DNA of 33,663 bases from a virus. Under the pieces are notes generated by a model that made no database searches, was not told where the DNA came from, and saw only the letters and a list, made by a program, of their open reading frames with translations. Positions 24,538 to 30,768 of the stretch are shown one piece after another (position 1 is the stretch's first letter; each line of letters opens with the position of its first letter). Location: positions 1 to 33,663 of the IMG/VR virus record IMGVR_UViG_3300037882_000973. One strand, written 5' to 3'. A program made the position numbers and the translations under genes.

Positions 24538-25945
24538 ATATTTTCTTAGCTTGACGTTTTTGAAGTATAAGGTGGGCAAAACCCCAAGGATTTTTATATC
24601 CACGACGCTTGGCAAGATCGACAAGCTGTTCTCTAGTCTGCGCACGCCATAATTCAGACGCCTGATCTGTTTTAAAGACCTGTTCATTATGTTTACGCGT
24701 AGCTTCAATGTTTAATTCAGTAAGCTCTCCGTCAGTTTGTTTAACCTCACGATATTGGATTTCGAATATGTGCTGGCATTCAGGACACTCACGCTTAGCT
24801 GATGGGATACAAGCATAACATGATGGGCAGACCTTGACAGATAGGTTTGGTTCGGATGATTTTTTCTTGGTTATTCCAGATAATGTCCATTTACGGTCTT
24901 GGCATGGTAGGCCATGTGTAGCCGTTTGATTAGCATGATCTAATATGAGAGCGGGGTAATCCTTATAGCGAAGCACGCGTCCATTCATCTGAATGTTAAG
25001 GGATAAAGATTGCGTTGGTCTTAATAATACAATAGCTTCAATTGTTATATCTCGGTCAATTTGAAGGCTTAGATCGAATCCTGCTGTGAATAGGTAACAG
25101 TTTGAAATACAAAGAATTTCACCATCGGCTAATTTTCGAATCGTTTCCGCACGTTGTTCTTTGGTACATTCGCCGTCTAAATGCTCTGTCGATATACCTG
25201 CCTCGTTGAATTGTTTGGTAATGTCCTTGCTATGTTTAATACTTGTGCAGAAAATTATAGTGCGCTTGCCTTGAGCGTATTTTTTCCAATGGCTAATAGC
25301 ACATCCTGTAATTTGAGGTGTGTCCATGATGGCTTCTAGTTCTTCTTGAACGTAGTCGCCCATTCTTGTATGAGATTTACTTAGATCAGGTTTAGATGGT
25401 GCAAATATACGATAGTTTGATAAGTATTTATTATCTATAAGCCACTTGGTTGTCGGGCCTTCCACGATAGTATCGAAATATTCGCCTAAACCTTGTGAGT
25501 TAAGTTTCCAAGGACTAGCTGTTAGTCCAAGAATAAAACAGCCTTTTTCTTTGTAGAAATTAATCATCTTGGCCCATGACGGACCGCCGATGTGAGCCTC
25601 GTCGATAACTAACATGGTTGGAATGGGAGCTTTATGTAAGCGATTTTTAAGGGTATTGATTGAACATATCTGAATTGGGTATTTATTAGAATAGTATCCT
25701 GCTGCAATAAAGCCATACGGGATACTGAATTTATCGAAAGCCTTATGTGTTTGGGTTATAAGATCGCGGGTATGGACACAGAAAAACATCGAGTTTTTTT
25801 TATCTATAATTCGTTTTCCCATATAAGCGGATATAATTGTTTTTCCAAATCCTACGGGAGCGACTGCTAGGACAGATTTATGCGTTTTAAATGCAGTACG
25901 AATGTCTTCAATTAGTTTGTCTTGATGAGGTCGTAAATTCATCAT
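24503..25945 (-). CDS. superfamily 2 DEAH-box helicase with C-terminal zinc ribbon
   Basis: 480 residues. Motif I PVGFGKT (30-36), motif II DEAH (115-118), motif III TAS (142-144), motif V region around ISNCYLFTAGFD (280-291), and motif VI QMNGRVLR (319-326) with the expected arginines. A CPSC...CPEC zinc ribbon is at 373-390. This is the layout of phage SF2 helicases in the Rad3/UvsW/RecG-like range that remodel forks or recombination intermediates; replication or recombination support is expected. Its start overlaps the upstream ParB-N-like gene (ATGATGA). Confidence 0.9.
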   Translation of the reverse strand: MMNLRPHQDKLIEDIRTAFKTHKSVLAVAPVGFGKTIISAYMGKRIIDKKNSMFFCVHTRDLITQTHKAFDKFSIPYGFIAAGYYSNKYPIQICSINTLKNRLHKAPIPTMLVIDEAHIGGPSWAKMINFYKEKGCFILGLTASPWKLNSQGLGEYFDTIVEGPTTKWLIDNKYLSNYRIFAPSKPDLSKSHTRMGDYVQEELEAIMDTPQITGCAISHWKKYAQGKRTIIFCTSIKHSKDITKQFNEAGISTEHLDGECTKEQRAETIRKLADGEILCISNCYLFTAGFDLSLQIDRDITIEAIVLLRPTQSLSLNIQMNGRVLRYKDYPALILDHANQTATHGLPCQDRKWTLSGITKKKSSEPNLSVKVCPSCYACIPSAKRECPECQHIFEIQYREVKQTDGELTELNIEATRKHNEQVFKTDQASELWRAQTREQLVDLAKRRGYKNPWGFAHLILQKRQAKKIYENNNALHTQV

Positions 25946-26199
25946 TTCTTAAGCAACTTTTTTTTATCTACAATTTCTCTATATTTCCAATAAGCAACGC
26001 TATTAGGATTATAGTCATTAGCTTGGACATCTTCATTTTCTACCCACAGAACACAGTCAACAGGTTCGCTTGCGAAAGGACTGATTTCGTGTAATTGCTT
26101 TTTTATTTCGTTAATTAGTTTTATTTTTTGTTTTATTGGGAGCTTTTTAATTTCCTTTTTAAAGATACGATCAATTTTGTCTAAAGTTCTATCTTCCAT
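25942..26199 (-). CDS. ParB N-terminal-like fragment protein (85 aa)
   Basis: 85 residues from the ATG at 26199 (AGGAG 4 nt upstream; the in-frame GTG at 26220 lies in the leader stem and lacks a ribosome site). After a helical N-terminus, the segment EPVDCVLWVENEDVQANDYNPNSVA closely follows the start of phage ParB/sulfiredoxin-like domains (VLWV..EDVQ.NDYNPN.VA). The usual continuation (PEM.LL..SI..DG) is absent. The protein instead ends YWKYREIVDKKKLLKK 16 residues later. It may be a natural mini-protein or a deletion derivative. It is the first gene after leader A and is coupled to the helicase. Confidence 0.7.
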   Translation of the reverse strand: MEDRTLDKIDRIFKKEIKKLPIKQKIKLINEIKKQLHEISPFASEPVDCVLWVENEDVQANDYNPNSVAYWKYREIVDKKKLLKK

Positions 26200-26266
26200 A
26201 ATTCTCCTAAAAATACCCACAGAACCTCGGATTGAGGTTTTTATCGACTTGGGATCAAACTGTGGG
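26200..26266 (-). promoter_or_regulatory. structured 5' leader A
   Basis: Minus-strand RNA: CCCACAG (26266-26260) pairs with CUGUGGG (26222-26216). Directly inside is the AACCUC/GAGGUU hairpin (26239-26223, loop AAUCC). The remaining loop holds UGAUCCCA-A-GUC (26257-26246), complementary to the 5' end of RNA A. Confidence 0.5.
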
Positions 26267-26337
26267 AGGAAATAAAAAGACCGAAGGCGGTTGCCGACGG
26301 TCTGTTAAATATGTCTTTTAATTATCCCTGATCCCAT
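26264..26337 (-). ncRNA. candidate small RNA / attenuator A
   Basis: The promoter at 26371-26344 predicts a start near 26337. The RNA of about 70 nt begins AUGGGAUCAGGGAUAAUU and ends at terminator A. Its first 8 bases can pair with UGAUCCCA in the downstream leader. Same architecture as B. Confidence 0.45.
26271..26303 (-). terminator. intrinsic terminator A between nuclease and helicase operon
   Basis: Minus strand: AGACCG/CGGTCT outer stem (26303-26298 with 26283-26278) plus an inner GGC/GCC stem, followed by TTTTTATTT. Strong by inspection. Confidence 0.8.
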
Positions 26338-26343
26338 GTCTTC

Positions 26344-26371
26344 ATATTACCAAAAATTCCAAATAATTCAA
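26344..26371 (-). promoter_or_regulatory. candidate promoter for RNA A / helicase operon
   Basis: Minus strand: TTGAAT (26371-26366), 16-bp spacer, TAATAT (26349-26344), in the AT-rich gap after the nuclease stop. Confidence 0.5.
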
Positions 26372-26395
26372 CTTAATTCTAAATTAATTTTATCT

Positions 26396-26743
26396 TCATT
26401 TTAAATTTACTAGGGCTTCTTCAACCGATTCACACATAAAAGCTACCCCTCCCGCGCGATTAACAGCGGTAATAAAATTCAATTGCTTTTCAAGTCTTTT
26501 TTTATCTGTTTTATGGTTAGGCTTCTTAGTCTCGATAGCTATAAATTGGGCGATTGTTTTTCCGACATGCTCTTTAGTAATCTTAACTGGACGCCAACCA
26601 TAAAAATCACCTTGTCCTTCAACGCCTATATATATAGGGAAGCCTTGCTTAGTGTAAAACAAACCTACTTGCTGACGGAATAATCGACATCCTAACTTAG
26701 AGAACGCTAGCTGGATTTGTTTTCCGATGGTGGATTCTTTCAT
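26396..26743 (-). CDS. VRR-NUC domain nuclease
   Basis: 115 residues, a stand-alone VRR-NUC (PD-(D/E)XK) domain: Glu/Gly..GD at 43-46 (VEGQGDFYGW), ExK at 71-73 (AIETKKP), Gln87 in RLEKQLNFI, and the closing AGGVAFMCES with the characteristic Gly-Gly. Stand-alone phage VRR-NUC proteins are predicted Holliday-junction or branched-DNA nucleases and often sit beside helicases, as here. ATGA overlap with the upstream 31-codon gene. All catalytic positions appear intact. Confidence 0.9.
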   Translation of the reverse strand: MKESTIGKQIQLAFSKLGCRLFRQQVGLFYTKQGFPIYIGVEGQGDFYGWRPVKITKEHVGKTIAQFIAIETKKPNHKTDKKRLEKQLNFITAVNRAGGVAFMCESVEEALVNLK

Positions 26744-26835
26744 TTATTAAACCATTCATTTGTCCAAGTAGCTCCAATGCAAATGACAGTCATTGTGCCT
26801 ATTGTTGCGAAGATTTCCATTAAATTATCTAACAT
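26740..26835 (-). CDS. 31-aa single-pass membrane peptide, first gene of the replication operon
   Basis: ATG at 26835 with a perfect AGGAGG upstream. The peptide MLDNLMEIFATIGTMTVICI then reads GATWTNEWFNK: one hydrophobic helix (about residues 6-24) with an acidic N-terminus. It ends TGA overlapping the nuclease ATG. It is too short for most ORF callers, but the ribosome site and coupling make it convincing. Possible membrane anchor for the replication complex, or an inhibitor; function unknown. Confidence 0.7.
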   Translation of the reverse strand: MLDNLMEIFATIGTMTVICIGATWTNEWFNK

Positions 26836-26854
26836 TTGCGCCTCCTTTTAATTG

Positions 26855-26883
26855 ATATTACCATATATTTCTTGACAAGTCAA
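26855..26883 (-). promoter_or_regulatory. leftward promoter of the divergent control region
   Basis: Minus strand: TTGACT (26883-26878), 17-bp spacer, TAATAT (26860-26855), then a 20-nt leader to the AGGAGG ATG of the replication operon. Its -35 box directly abuts that of the rightward promoter. Confidence 0.75.
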
Positions 26884-26900
26884 TAATCATCTGTTATGCT
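26872..26900 (+). promoter_or_regulatory. rightward promoter of the divergent control region
   Basis: TTGACA (26872-26877), 17-bp spacer, TATGCT (26895-26900), then 6 nt to ATG. TTGAC-AA-GTCAA (26872-26883) is a small palindrome covering both -35 boxes, a likely operator core. Confidence 0.75.
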
Positions 26901-26906
26901 TCAATC

Positions 26907-27077
26907 ATGAAAAAACAAAAAAATAAACCACGATACCCAATTGGGACAGCAGTTAATGTTTCCGTTTTTAAACGCCTAGAAATTGTTAGAGGATTCGGTT
27001 ACACAATACCGGAACTATTAGAGATGGGAATAGCTGCTGCTGAAAAAATAGTTATCAAAGATATAAAACAGTCTTGA
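26907..27077 (+). CDS. small ribbon-helix-helix-like protein on a leaderless mRNA, candidate repressor (56 aa)
   Basis: A 56-residue gene: MKKQKNKPRYPIGTAVNVSV, FKRLEIVRGFGYTIPELLEM, then GIAAAEKIVIKDIKQS. A basic tail, a VNVSV strand and two helices split by GYT fit the ribbon-helix-helix fold (RHH/CopG type). There is no Shine-Dalgarno. The predicted transcription start coincides with the ATG, as for the lambda cI message from PRM. It is transcribed divergently from the replication operon across a shared operator-like site, the classic place for an autoregulated phage repressor. Its stop overlaps the -35 box of the next promoter. Confidence 0.7.
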   Translation: MKKQKNKPRYPIGTAVNVSVFKRLEIVRGFGYTIPELLEMGIAAAEKIVIKDIKQS

Positions 27078-27101
27078 CAACACAAGAATATTTGCTATAC
27101 T
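27074..27101 (+). promoter_or_regulatory. promoter of the rightward early operon
   Basis: TTGACA (27074-27079), 16-bp spacer, TATACT (27096-27101). The TTGA of the -35 overlaps the repressor-like gene's stop. TCTTG/CAAGA arms flank it (27072-27087). TCTTGACAA is common to the promoters at 20961, 26872 and 27074. Confidence 0.75.
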
Positions 27102-27109
27102 AAAAACAT

Positions 27110-27127
27110 ATCAGCAATCAAGCTGAT
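27110..27127 (+). promoter_or_regulatory. 5'-terminal mRNA hairpin, copy 2
   Basis: ATCAGC-AATCAA-GCTGAT, a perfect 6-bp stem beginning about 2 nt after the predicted start. Matches the hairpin at 20998-21015. Confidence 0.55.
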
Positions 27128-27146
27128 TAATAAAAAGGAGCCGACC

Positions 27147-27341
27147 ATGAAAAGAACCTTCAATTATAAACAACATCAGCTATTTGCAATACCGGAAGAA
27201 ATCCTCGCTATCGAACTCAATGAAGCTCTCGACATCGAATACATTAACCAAATTGATTATCTCTGTGACCCCCGTAGCCTTGGTCGGCCCCTTCAGAATA
27301 TCGAAGCGGGGGTCGCTTTCTATAATAAGGAGGCAATCTAA
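27147..27341 (+). CDS. small hypothetical early protein (64 aa)
   Basis: 64 residues: MKRTFNYKQHQLFAIPEEIL, AIELNEALDIEYINQIDYLC, then DPRSLGRPLQNIEAGVAFYN. AAGGAG precedes the ATG. It has acidic helices with a short basic start and no membrane segment. First gene of the rightward early operon, where phages keep host-takeover proteins. One-nucleotide overlap with the next gene. No family is recognised. Confidence 0.65.
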   Translation: MKRTFNYKQHQLFAIPEEILAIELNEALDIEYINQIDYLCDPRSLGRPLQNIEAGVAFYNKEAI

Positions 27342-27514
27342 TGACTCTCAAAGAGCTATCAAAGAGAATCGATAATCACGTTAAAAAAATCAATGAACAA
27401 ACCGAAATCATTAAATCCATTGATAAAAAAATATGGACTCCTATTAAAAACGAAGGCCAATCTGATATGAAACCATTAGACATGTGCGGTTTCGAAAATT
27501 GGAGGAATGATTAA
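27341..27514 (+). CDS. small hypothetical early protein (57 aa)
   Basis: TAATG junctions at both ends and AAGGAGG upstream make this 57-codon frame secure. The protein reads MTLKELSKRIDNHVKKINEQ, TEIIKSIDKKIWTPIKNEGQ, then a short tail ending CGFENWRND. The first 30 residues are a predicted coiled coil. Function unknown. Confidence 0.65.
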   Translation: MTLKELSKRIDNHVKKINEQTEIIKSIDKKIWTPIKNEGQSDMKPLDMCGFENWRND

Positions 27515-27867
27515 TGAGAATATTCATCCTAATAATCTTAATATTGTCTGGCTGTGGTGTAGCTGAAGCTAAACAAGAGAAAATAGCAGGCTACTCTATT
27601 AATCAATGGGTAGACGCCATACGCAAAGCAGAAGGGAATGACAACTACGGCATTCTATCAATCAAATGTACGCCAGGCGAAGACTGCCGAAAAATATGCG
27701 CCAATACAGTTAGAAATAATTATAAAAGATGGATTAAAGCGGGTAAAAAAGGAACGTATCTCTTATTCCTTGCGAACAGGTATTGTCCGATCGGCGCCAG
27801 CAATGACCCTTCTGGGCTTAATAGACACTGGCCTAAGAATGTTAAGTATTTTTTAGAAAGAGGTTAG
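27514..27867 (+). CDS. putative lipoprotein with lysozyme/transglycosylase-like domain
   Basis: 117 residues. The N-terminal hydrophobic signal ends in a lipobox (LSGC, Cys14). The mature part has WVDAIRKAEGNDNYGILSIK, then ICANTVRNNYKRWIKAG, FLANRYCPIG and a closing NRHWPKNVKYF. This pattern recurs in small phage and plasmid proteins. The Glu in KAEG followed by YGI resembles the catalytic Glu region of lytic transglycosylase/lysozyme folds. If active, it would cut peptidoglycan from the outer-membrane or periplasmic side. It is an early-operon gene, so an exclusion or envelope-remodelling role is as likely as lysis. Enzyme activity is inference. Confidence 0.6.
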   Translation: MRIFILIILILSGCGVAEAKQEKIAGYSINQWVDAIRKAEGNDNYGILSIKCTPGEDCRKICANTVRNNYKRWIKAGKKGTYLLFLANRYCPIGASNDPSGLNRHWPKNVKYFLERG

Positions 27868-27868
27868 A

Positions 27869-28777
27869 ATGATAGAAATAATAAAGAACACAACCTATGA
27901 AGAATGGCTTGAAAACAGAACTAAGAACGTTAATTCTACTGAAATATCAGCTTTATTTGGTATTTCTGACTATTGCACTTTATACGAATTATGGTGGCGA
28001 AAAAAAGAAAATAAGTACGTTAATTTTGAACCAAATGAACGTATGAAAGCTGGTACACATTACCAAGATGCTATTGCTCAATGGTTTGCTAAAGAAAATA
28101 AATGGACTATTCGACGAATGGATGAATATATGTTTGATCCTGAGCTTAGGATAGGTTCAAGCTTTGACTATATTAATCAAGACGATGAGCTTTTAGAGAT
28201 TAAATCTGTGGATAGTTTACAGTTTCATAAGAATTTCACAGATATAGGTAGGGTAATATCAGCGCCTTTGCAAATCGAGGCACAATGTCAACATGAATTA
28301 TTAATATCTGGAAAGCAAGTTTTGTGGCTATGTCTATGTGTTGGAGGAAATACCCATTATCAGATCAAACGCACCCCAGACCTAAAAGTACATGAAGCTA
28401 TTAAGTCTAAGGTTTCTGAGTTTTGGCGCAGCATTGATAATAATATAGAGCCGAAGCCAGATTTCGAACAGGATGCGGAGTTTATTAAGTCTCTTTTTAA
28501 CTACGCTGAACCTGGGTTAGCTATGAACGTTGATCCTGAAAGTCCTATTAATACGTTAGCCAGAGAGTATAAGCTACTTGGCGATCAGATCAAGCCGTTA
28601 GAATCACGCAGAGAAGCAATCAAAGCTGAGATCTTAACTATGATCGGGCAGGCAGAGAAGTGTTTTGGAGATGGTTTTAGCATAAGTGCCGGAATGATCG
28701 GGCCATGCCACGTAGAATATGATAGAGAGGGCTACAGATCATTTAAGATAAATTTTAAGAAATCGAAAGGGGAATAG
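27869..28777 (+). CDS. YqaJ-like (lambda exonuclease family) recombination exonuclease
   Basis: 302 residues. N-terminal EEWLENRTKNVNSTEISALFG, with the family's arginine and SE motif (Ser23-Glu25); RMKAGTHYQDAIAQWFA at 58-74; metal-site Asp100 in GSSFDYI; Glu110-x-Lys112 in ELLEIKS; and IEAQCQHELLISG (136-148). The position where many family members carry a metal-binding Glu (G...E) here appears to be Gln66, a change worth noting. The enzyme resects 5' strands so that the RecT-like protein two genes downstream can anneal the 3' tail. The C-terminal 90 residues are a helical extension. Confidence 0.88.
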   Translation: MIEIIKNTTYEEWLENRTKNVNSTEISALFGISDYCTLYELWWRKKENKYVNFEPNERMKAGTHYQDAIAQWFAKENKWTIRRMDEYMFDPELRIGSSFDYINQDDELLEIKSVDSLQFHKNFTDIGRVISAPLQIEAQCQHELLISGKQVLWLCLCVGGNTHYQIKRTPDLKVHEAIKSKVSEFWRSIDNNIEPKPDFEQDAEFIKSLFNYAEPGLAMNVDPESPINTLAREYKLLGDQIKPLESRREAIKAEILTMIGQAEKCFGDGFSISAGMIGPCHVEYDREGYRSFKINFKKSKGE

Positions 28778-28779
28778 AT

Positions 28780-29229
28780 ATGGAAGTTGTTATAAATGTA
28801 TGCTACGGAGGATTTAGTTTATCCGCTATGGGCATCAATAAGTACGCTGAATATATTGGAAAGAAAGCCTACTTTTTCCATGGTGGATTAATAGAGATTT
28901 ATAGACCAATAACTTTAGAAGAAGCCCAATCTTCCTTATTTTTTTCAGCTTTTAGTGTTCCAAATCCAAATGATTACTTAAAGAGAAACAAGGATGGATT
29001 TTTTACTAAGGAAGCTAATGAAGAATATCAAAAAATAGTTTTACCTAGCGGACGAGAATTAGAAAGAAATGACCCTATCTTAATAAAAGTAGTTAAGGAG
29101 CTTGGCAAAGAAGCAAATTCTAGGTGTGCTGAGCTTAAGGTTATAGAAATACCTAATGACATTCAGTGGCACATAGAAGATTACGATGGGGTAGAGCATA
29201 TTGCTGAAAATCATAGGACTTGGAGTTAA
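28780..29229 (+). CDS. conserved phage protein of unknown function (149 aa)
   Basis: 149 residues. The opening INVCYGGFSLSAMGINKYAE and the ending DIQWHIEDYDGVEHIAENHRTW are hallmarks of a small phage protein family common near recombination genes in many phages. The central part is less regular. The DIxWxIEDYDG segment looks like a beta-hairpin with an acidic pocket. The biochemical role is unknown; its position between exonuclease and RecT suggests a recombination- or host-related accessory. GGGGA precedes the ATG. Confidence 0.75.
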   Translation: MEVVINVCYGGFSLSAMGINKYAEYIGKKAYFFHGGLIEIYRPITLEEAQSSLFFSAFSVPNPNDYLKRNKDGFFTKEANEEYQKIVLPSGRELERNDPILIKVVKELGKEANSRCAELKVIEIPNDIQWHIEDYDGVEHIAENHRTWS

Positions 29230-29246
29230 TAAAAAGGAGAAATAAA

Positions 29247-30326
29247 ATGGCACAAGAACTAAAACCAATCGATGAAATCCGTGGTACACTAACAAAAATG
29301 GAGAGTGAGTTAAAGTCTGCCCTTCCTTCTTATATTACGCCTGAAAAATTTAAACAGGTCGTAGTAACTGCATTGCAATTAAATCCAACGTTATTAACCC
29401 TAGATCGCGCTTCTTTATATACTGCGTGTCTCAATTGTGCCTCAGATGGCCTCCTGCCAAATGGACGTGAGGCAGCTTTAGTTCCTTTTAAAGGAACTAT
29501 AAAATATATGCCGATGGTAGGTGGAATATTAAAGCTTATTCGTAATTCCGGGGAACTATCTACTGTAGACGCAATTACGGTCCATGATAAAGATCAATAT
29601 GAAGCATACAATGACGAACATGGGGCTCATTTTAAACATGTTAAGGCGCGTGGTGATCGTGGTTTACCGATTCTTACTTATGGTTACGCAAGAACTAAAG
29701 ATGGTGCTTTTTATTTCGAAGAAATTACAGAAGAAGAAATTAAAATTATAGCTAAAAAAGGCAACGAAAAATTCTCAGCATGGCAAGGTGATTTTATTGA
29801 CGAAATGCGACGTAAGACAGTATTAAAACGTTTAGCTAAAAGATTACCTAAATCTACAGATTTGGAACGTGCTATAGATCACGATAATGAAATGTACGAA
29901 GTAGAAGTGCCTGTGTCTGAACCACCCACAACATCCTCCAAACTCGCCGAAGCTGTAGCACCAGCACAGGCAGAGGAGGCAGTCGTTAAACCAGTATCAA
30001 CGCCTATTCCAGAGCCACAAGAACAGCCGTATAGCTACACAGATAGTAATGGAAAACTAATCGCCAAAGGCTTAATCGAAAAACTAGACATTAAACACAG
30101 TCCTGATGGTTCTGCTAAGAAATGGACTAAATTTTCTTGCCTTTTAAATGATAAATGGTACTCAACTTTTAGCGAAACGCTCTATAAAAAAGTAACAGAA
30201 TTTGCTGATAAACGGGTACTGGTTAATTTAGAATATAAGACCAAGGTTGTGGGTGAGAATACGTATTATGAGATTGTTGATTGTAAGGCGCAGGTGGCTG
30301 GGGTGGATGTGGAGGTGCCGATATGA
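29247..30326 (+). CDS. recT: RecT-family single-strand annealing protein with C-terminal extension
   Basis: 359 residues from the ATG at 29247 (AAGGAG upstream; the in-frame ATG at 29220 has no ribosome site). The RecT core is residues about 1-215: PSYITPEKFKQVVVTALQLN, ASLYTACLNCASDGLLPNG, AALVPFKGTIKYMPMVGGIL and WQGDFIDEMRRKTVLKRLAK. After a proline/alanine linker (about 225-265), residues 268-359 form a separate beta-rich segment (LIAKGLIEKLDIK, KWTKFSCLLNDKWYSTFSE, RVLVNLEYKTK) that resembles an OB-type fold. Such a fusion could add single-strand DNA-binding or protein contacts. Works with the YqaJ exonuclease upstream. Confidence 0.9.
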   Translation: MAQELKPIDEIRGTLTKMESELKSALPSYITPEKFKQVVVTALQLNPTLLTLDRASLYTACLNCASDGLLPNGREAALVPFKGTIKYMPMVGGILKLIRNSGELSTVDAITVHDKDQYEAYNDEHGAHFKHVKARGDRGLPILTYGYARTKDGAFYFEEITEEEIKIIAKKGNEKFSAWQGDFIDEMRRKTVLKRLAKRLPKSTDLERAIDHDNEMYEVEVPVSEPPTTSSKLAEAVAPAQAEEAVVKPVSTPIPEPQEQPYSYTDSNGKLIAKGLIEKLDIKHSPDGSAKKWTKFSCLLNDKWYSTFSETLYKKVTEFADKRVLVNLEYKTKVVGENTYYEIVDCKAQVAGVDVEVPI

Positions 30327-30580
30327 TAGAGAAATTTGGTACAAAAACAATGATTCTTGATGGCAAACCACCTTTTGTAAAGAAACGTAAAGGAACTAAA
30401 TTTATCACTGAAATACCTCCTGAATCAGGAAGGTGCGTTTCTATGATGGAATACAAAGGTCAAGTTTTGCTAGCAACTGAGAAACATATTTATCAATTAA
30501 GTAACGATAAAGTATTCAAGGAAATTAAATTCCAACTAATCAACAAAAAGGAGACAAAGAAATGCCAAAAGGAAAAGTAA
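30323..30580 (+). CDS. small hypothetical protein (85 aa)
   Basis: 85 residues, starting inside the RecT stop (ATGA). Basic N-terminus ([20 protein letters not shown]) followed by beta-strand repeats ([20 protein letters not shown]) that look like a small propeller blade or SH3-like element, and a lysine-rich tail. The cold-shock gene starts within its last 19 nt. No family is recognised. Confidence 0.6.
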   Translation: MIEKFGTKTMILDGKPPFVKKRKGTKFITEIPPESGRCVSMMEYKGQVLLATEKHIYQLSNDKVFKEIKFQLINKKETKKCQKEK

Positions 30581-30768
30581 AATTCTTCAACGATGTAAAA
30601 GGTTACGGCTTCGTTACTCCAGATAATGGCGGAAAAGATATATTCGTGCATTATTCAGGGATTAAGAATAACGGTGGACGTAAGACGCTTAAAGAAGGAG
30701 CATCGGTTGAATTTACTATTATCGAAGGCCAAAAAGGCCCACAAGCTACTGATGTATCGGAGGTTTAA
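30562..30768 (+). CDS. cold-shock domain protein (CspA-like)
   Basis: 68 residues, full-length cold-shock domain: [20 protein letters not shown] contains RNP1 (KGYGFVTP), and [10 protein letters not shown] is RNP2 (DIFVHYS). Strand and loop lengths are normal, with the final SEV closing the barrel. Binds single-stranded RNA or DNA and can act as an RNA chaperone or antiterminator. In this phage, with several hairpin leaders and terminators, an antitermination role is conceivable but untested. AAAGGAG precedes the start. Confidence 0.92.
   Translation: MPKGKVKFFNDVKGYGFVTPDNGGKDIFVHYSGIKNNGGRKTLKEGASVEFTIIEGQKGPQATDVSEV

Larger units (their letters stand above)
26246..26340. repeat. 12-bp inverted repeat enclosing terminator A
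   Basis: GACTTGGGATCA (26246-26257) and TGATCCCATGTC (26329-26340) are inverted copies with one mismatch (8 bp + 1 + 3 bp). One copy is at the predicted 5' end of RNA A and the other lies in the leader downstream of the terminator. Confidence 0.7.

Noticed and set aside
24349-24708. 119-codon version of the small basic gene
   Set aside because: The extra 57 codons are the helicase 3' end in another frame with no ribosome site.
26222-26243. Plus-strand terminator-like hairpin AACCTC/GAGGTT followed by TTTTT
   Set aside because: No plus-strand transcript is expected here; the same stem fits the minus-strand leader A better.
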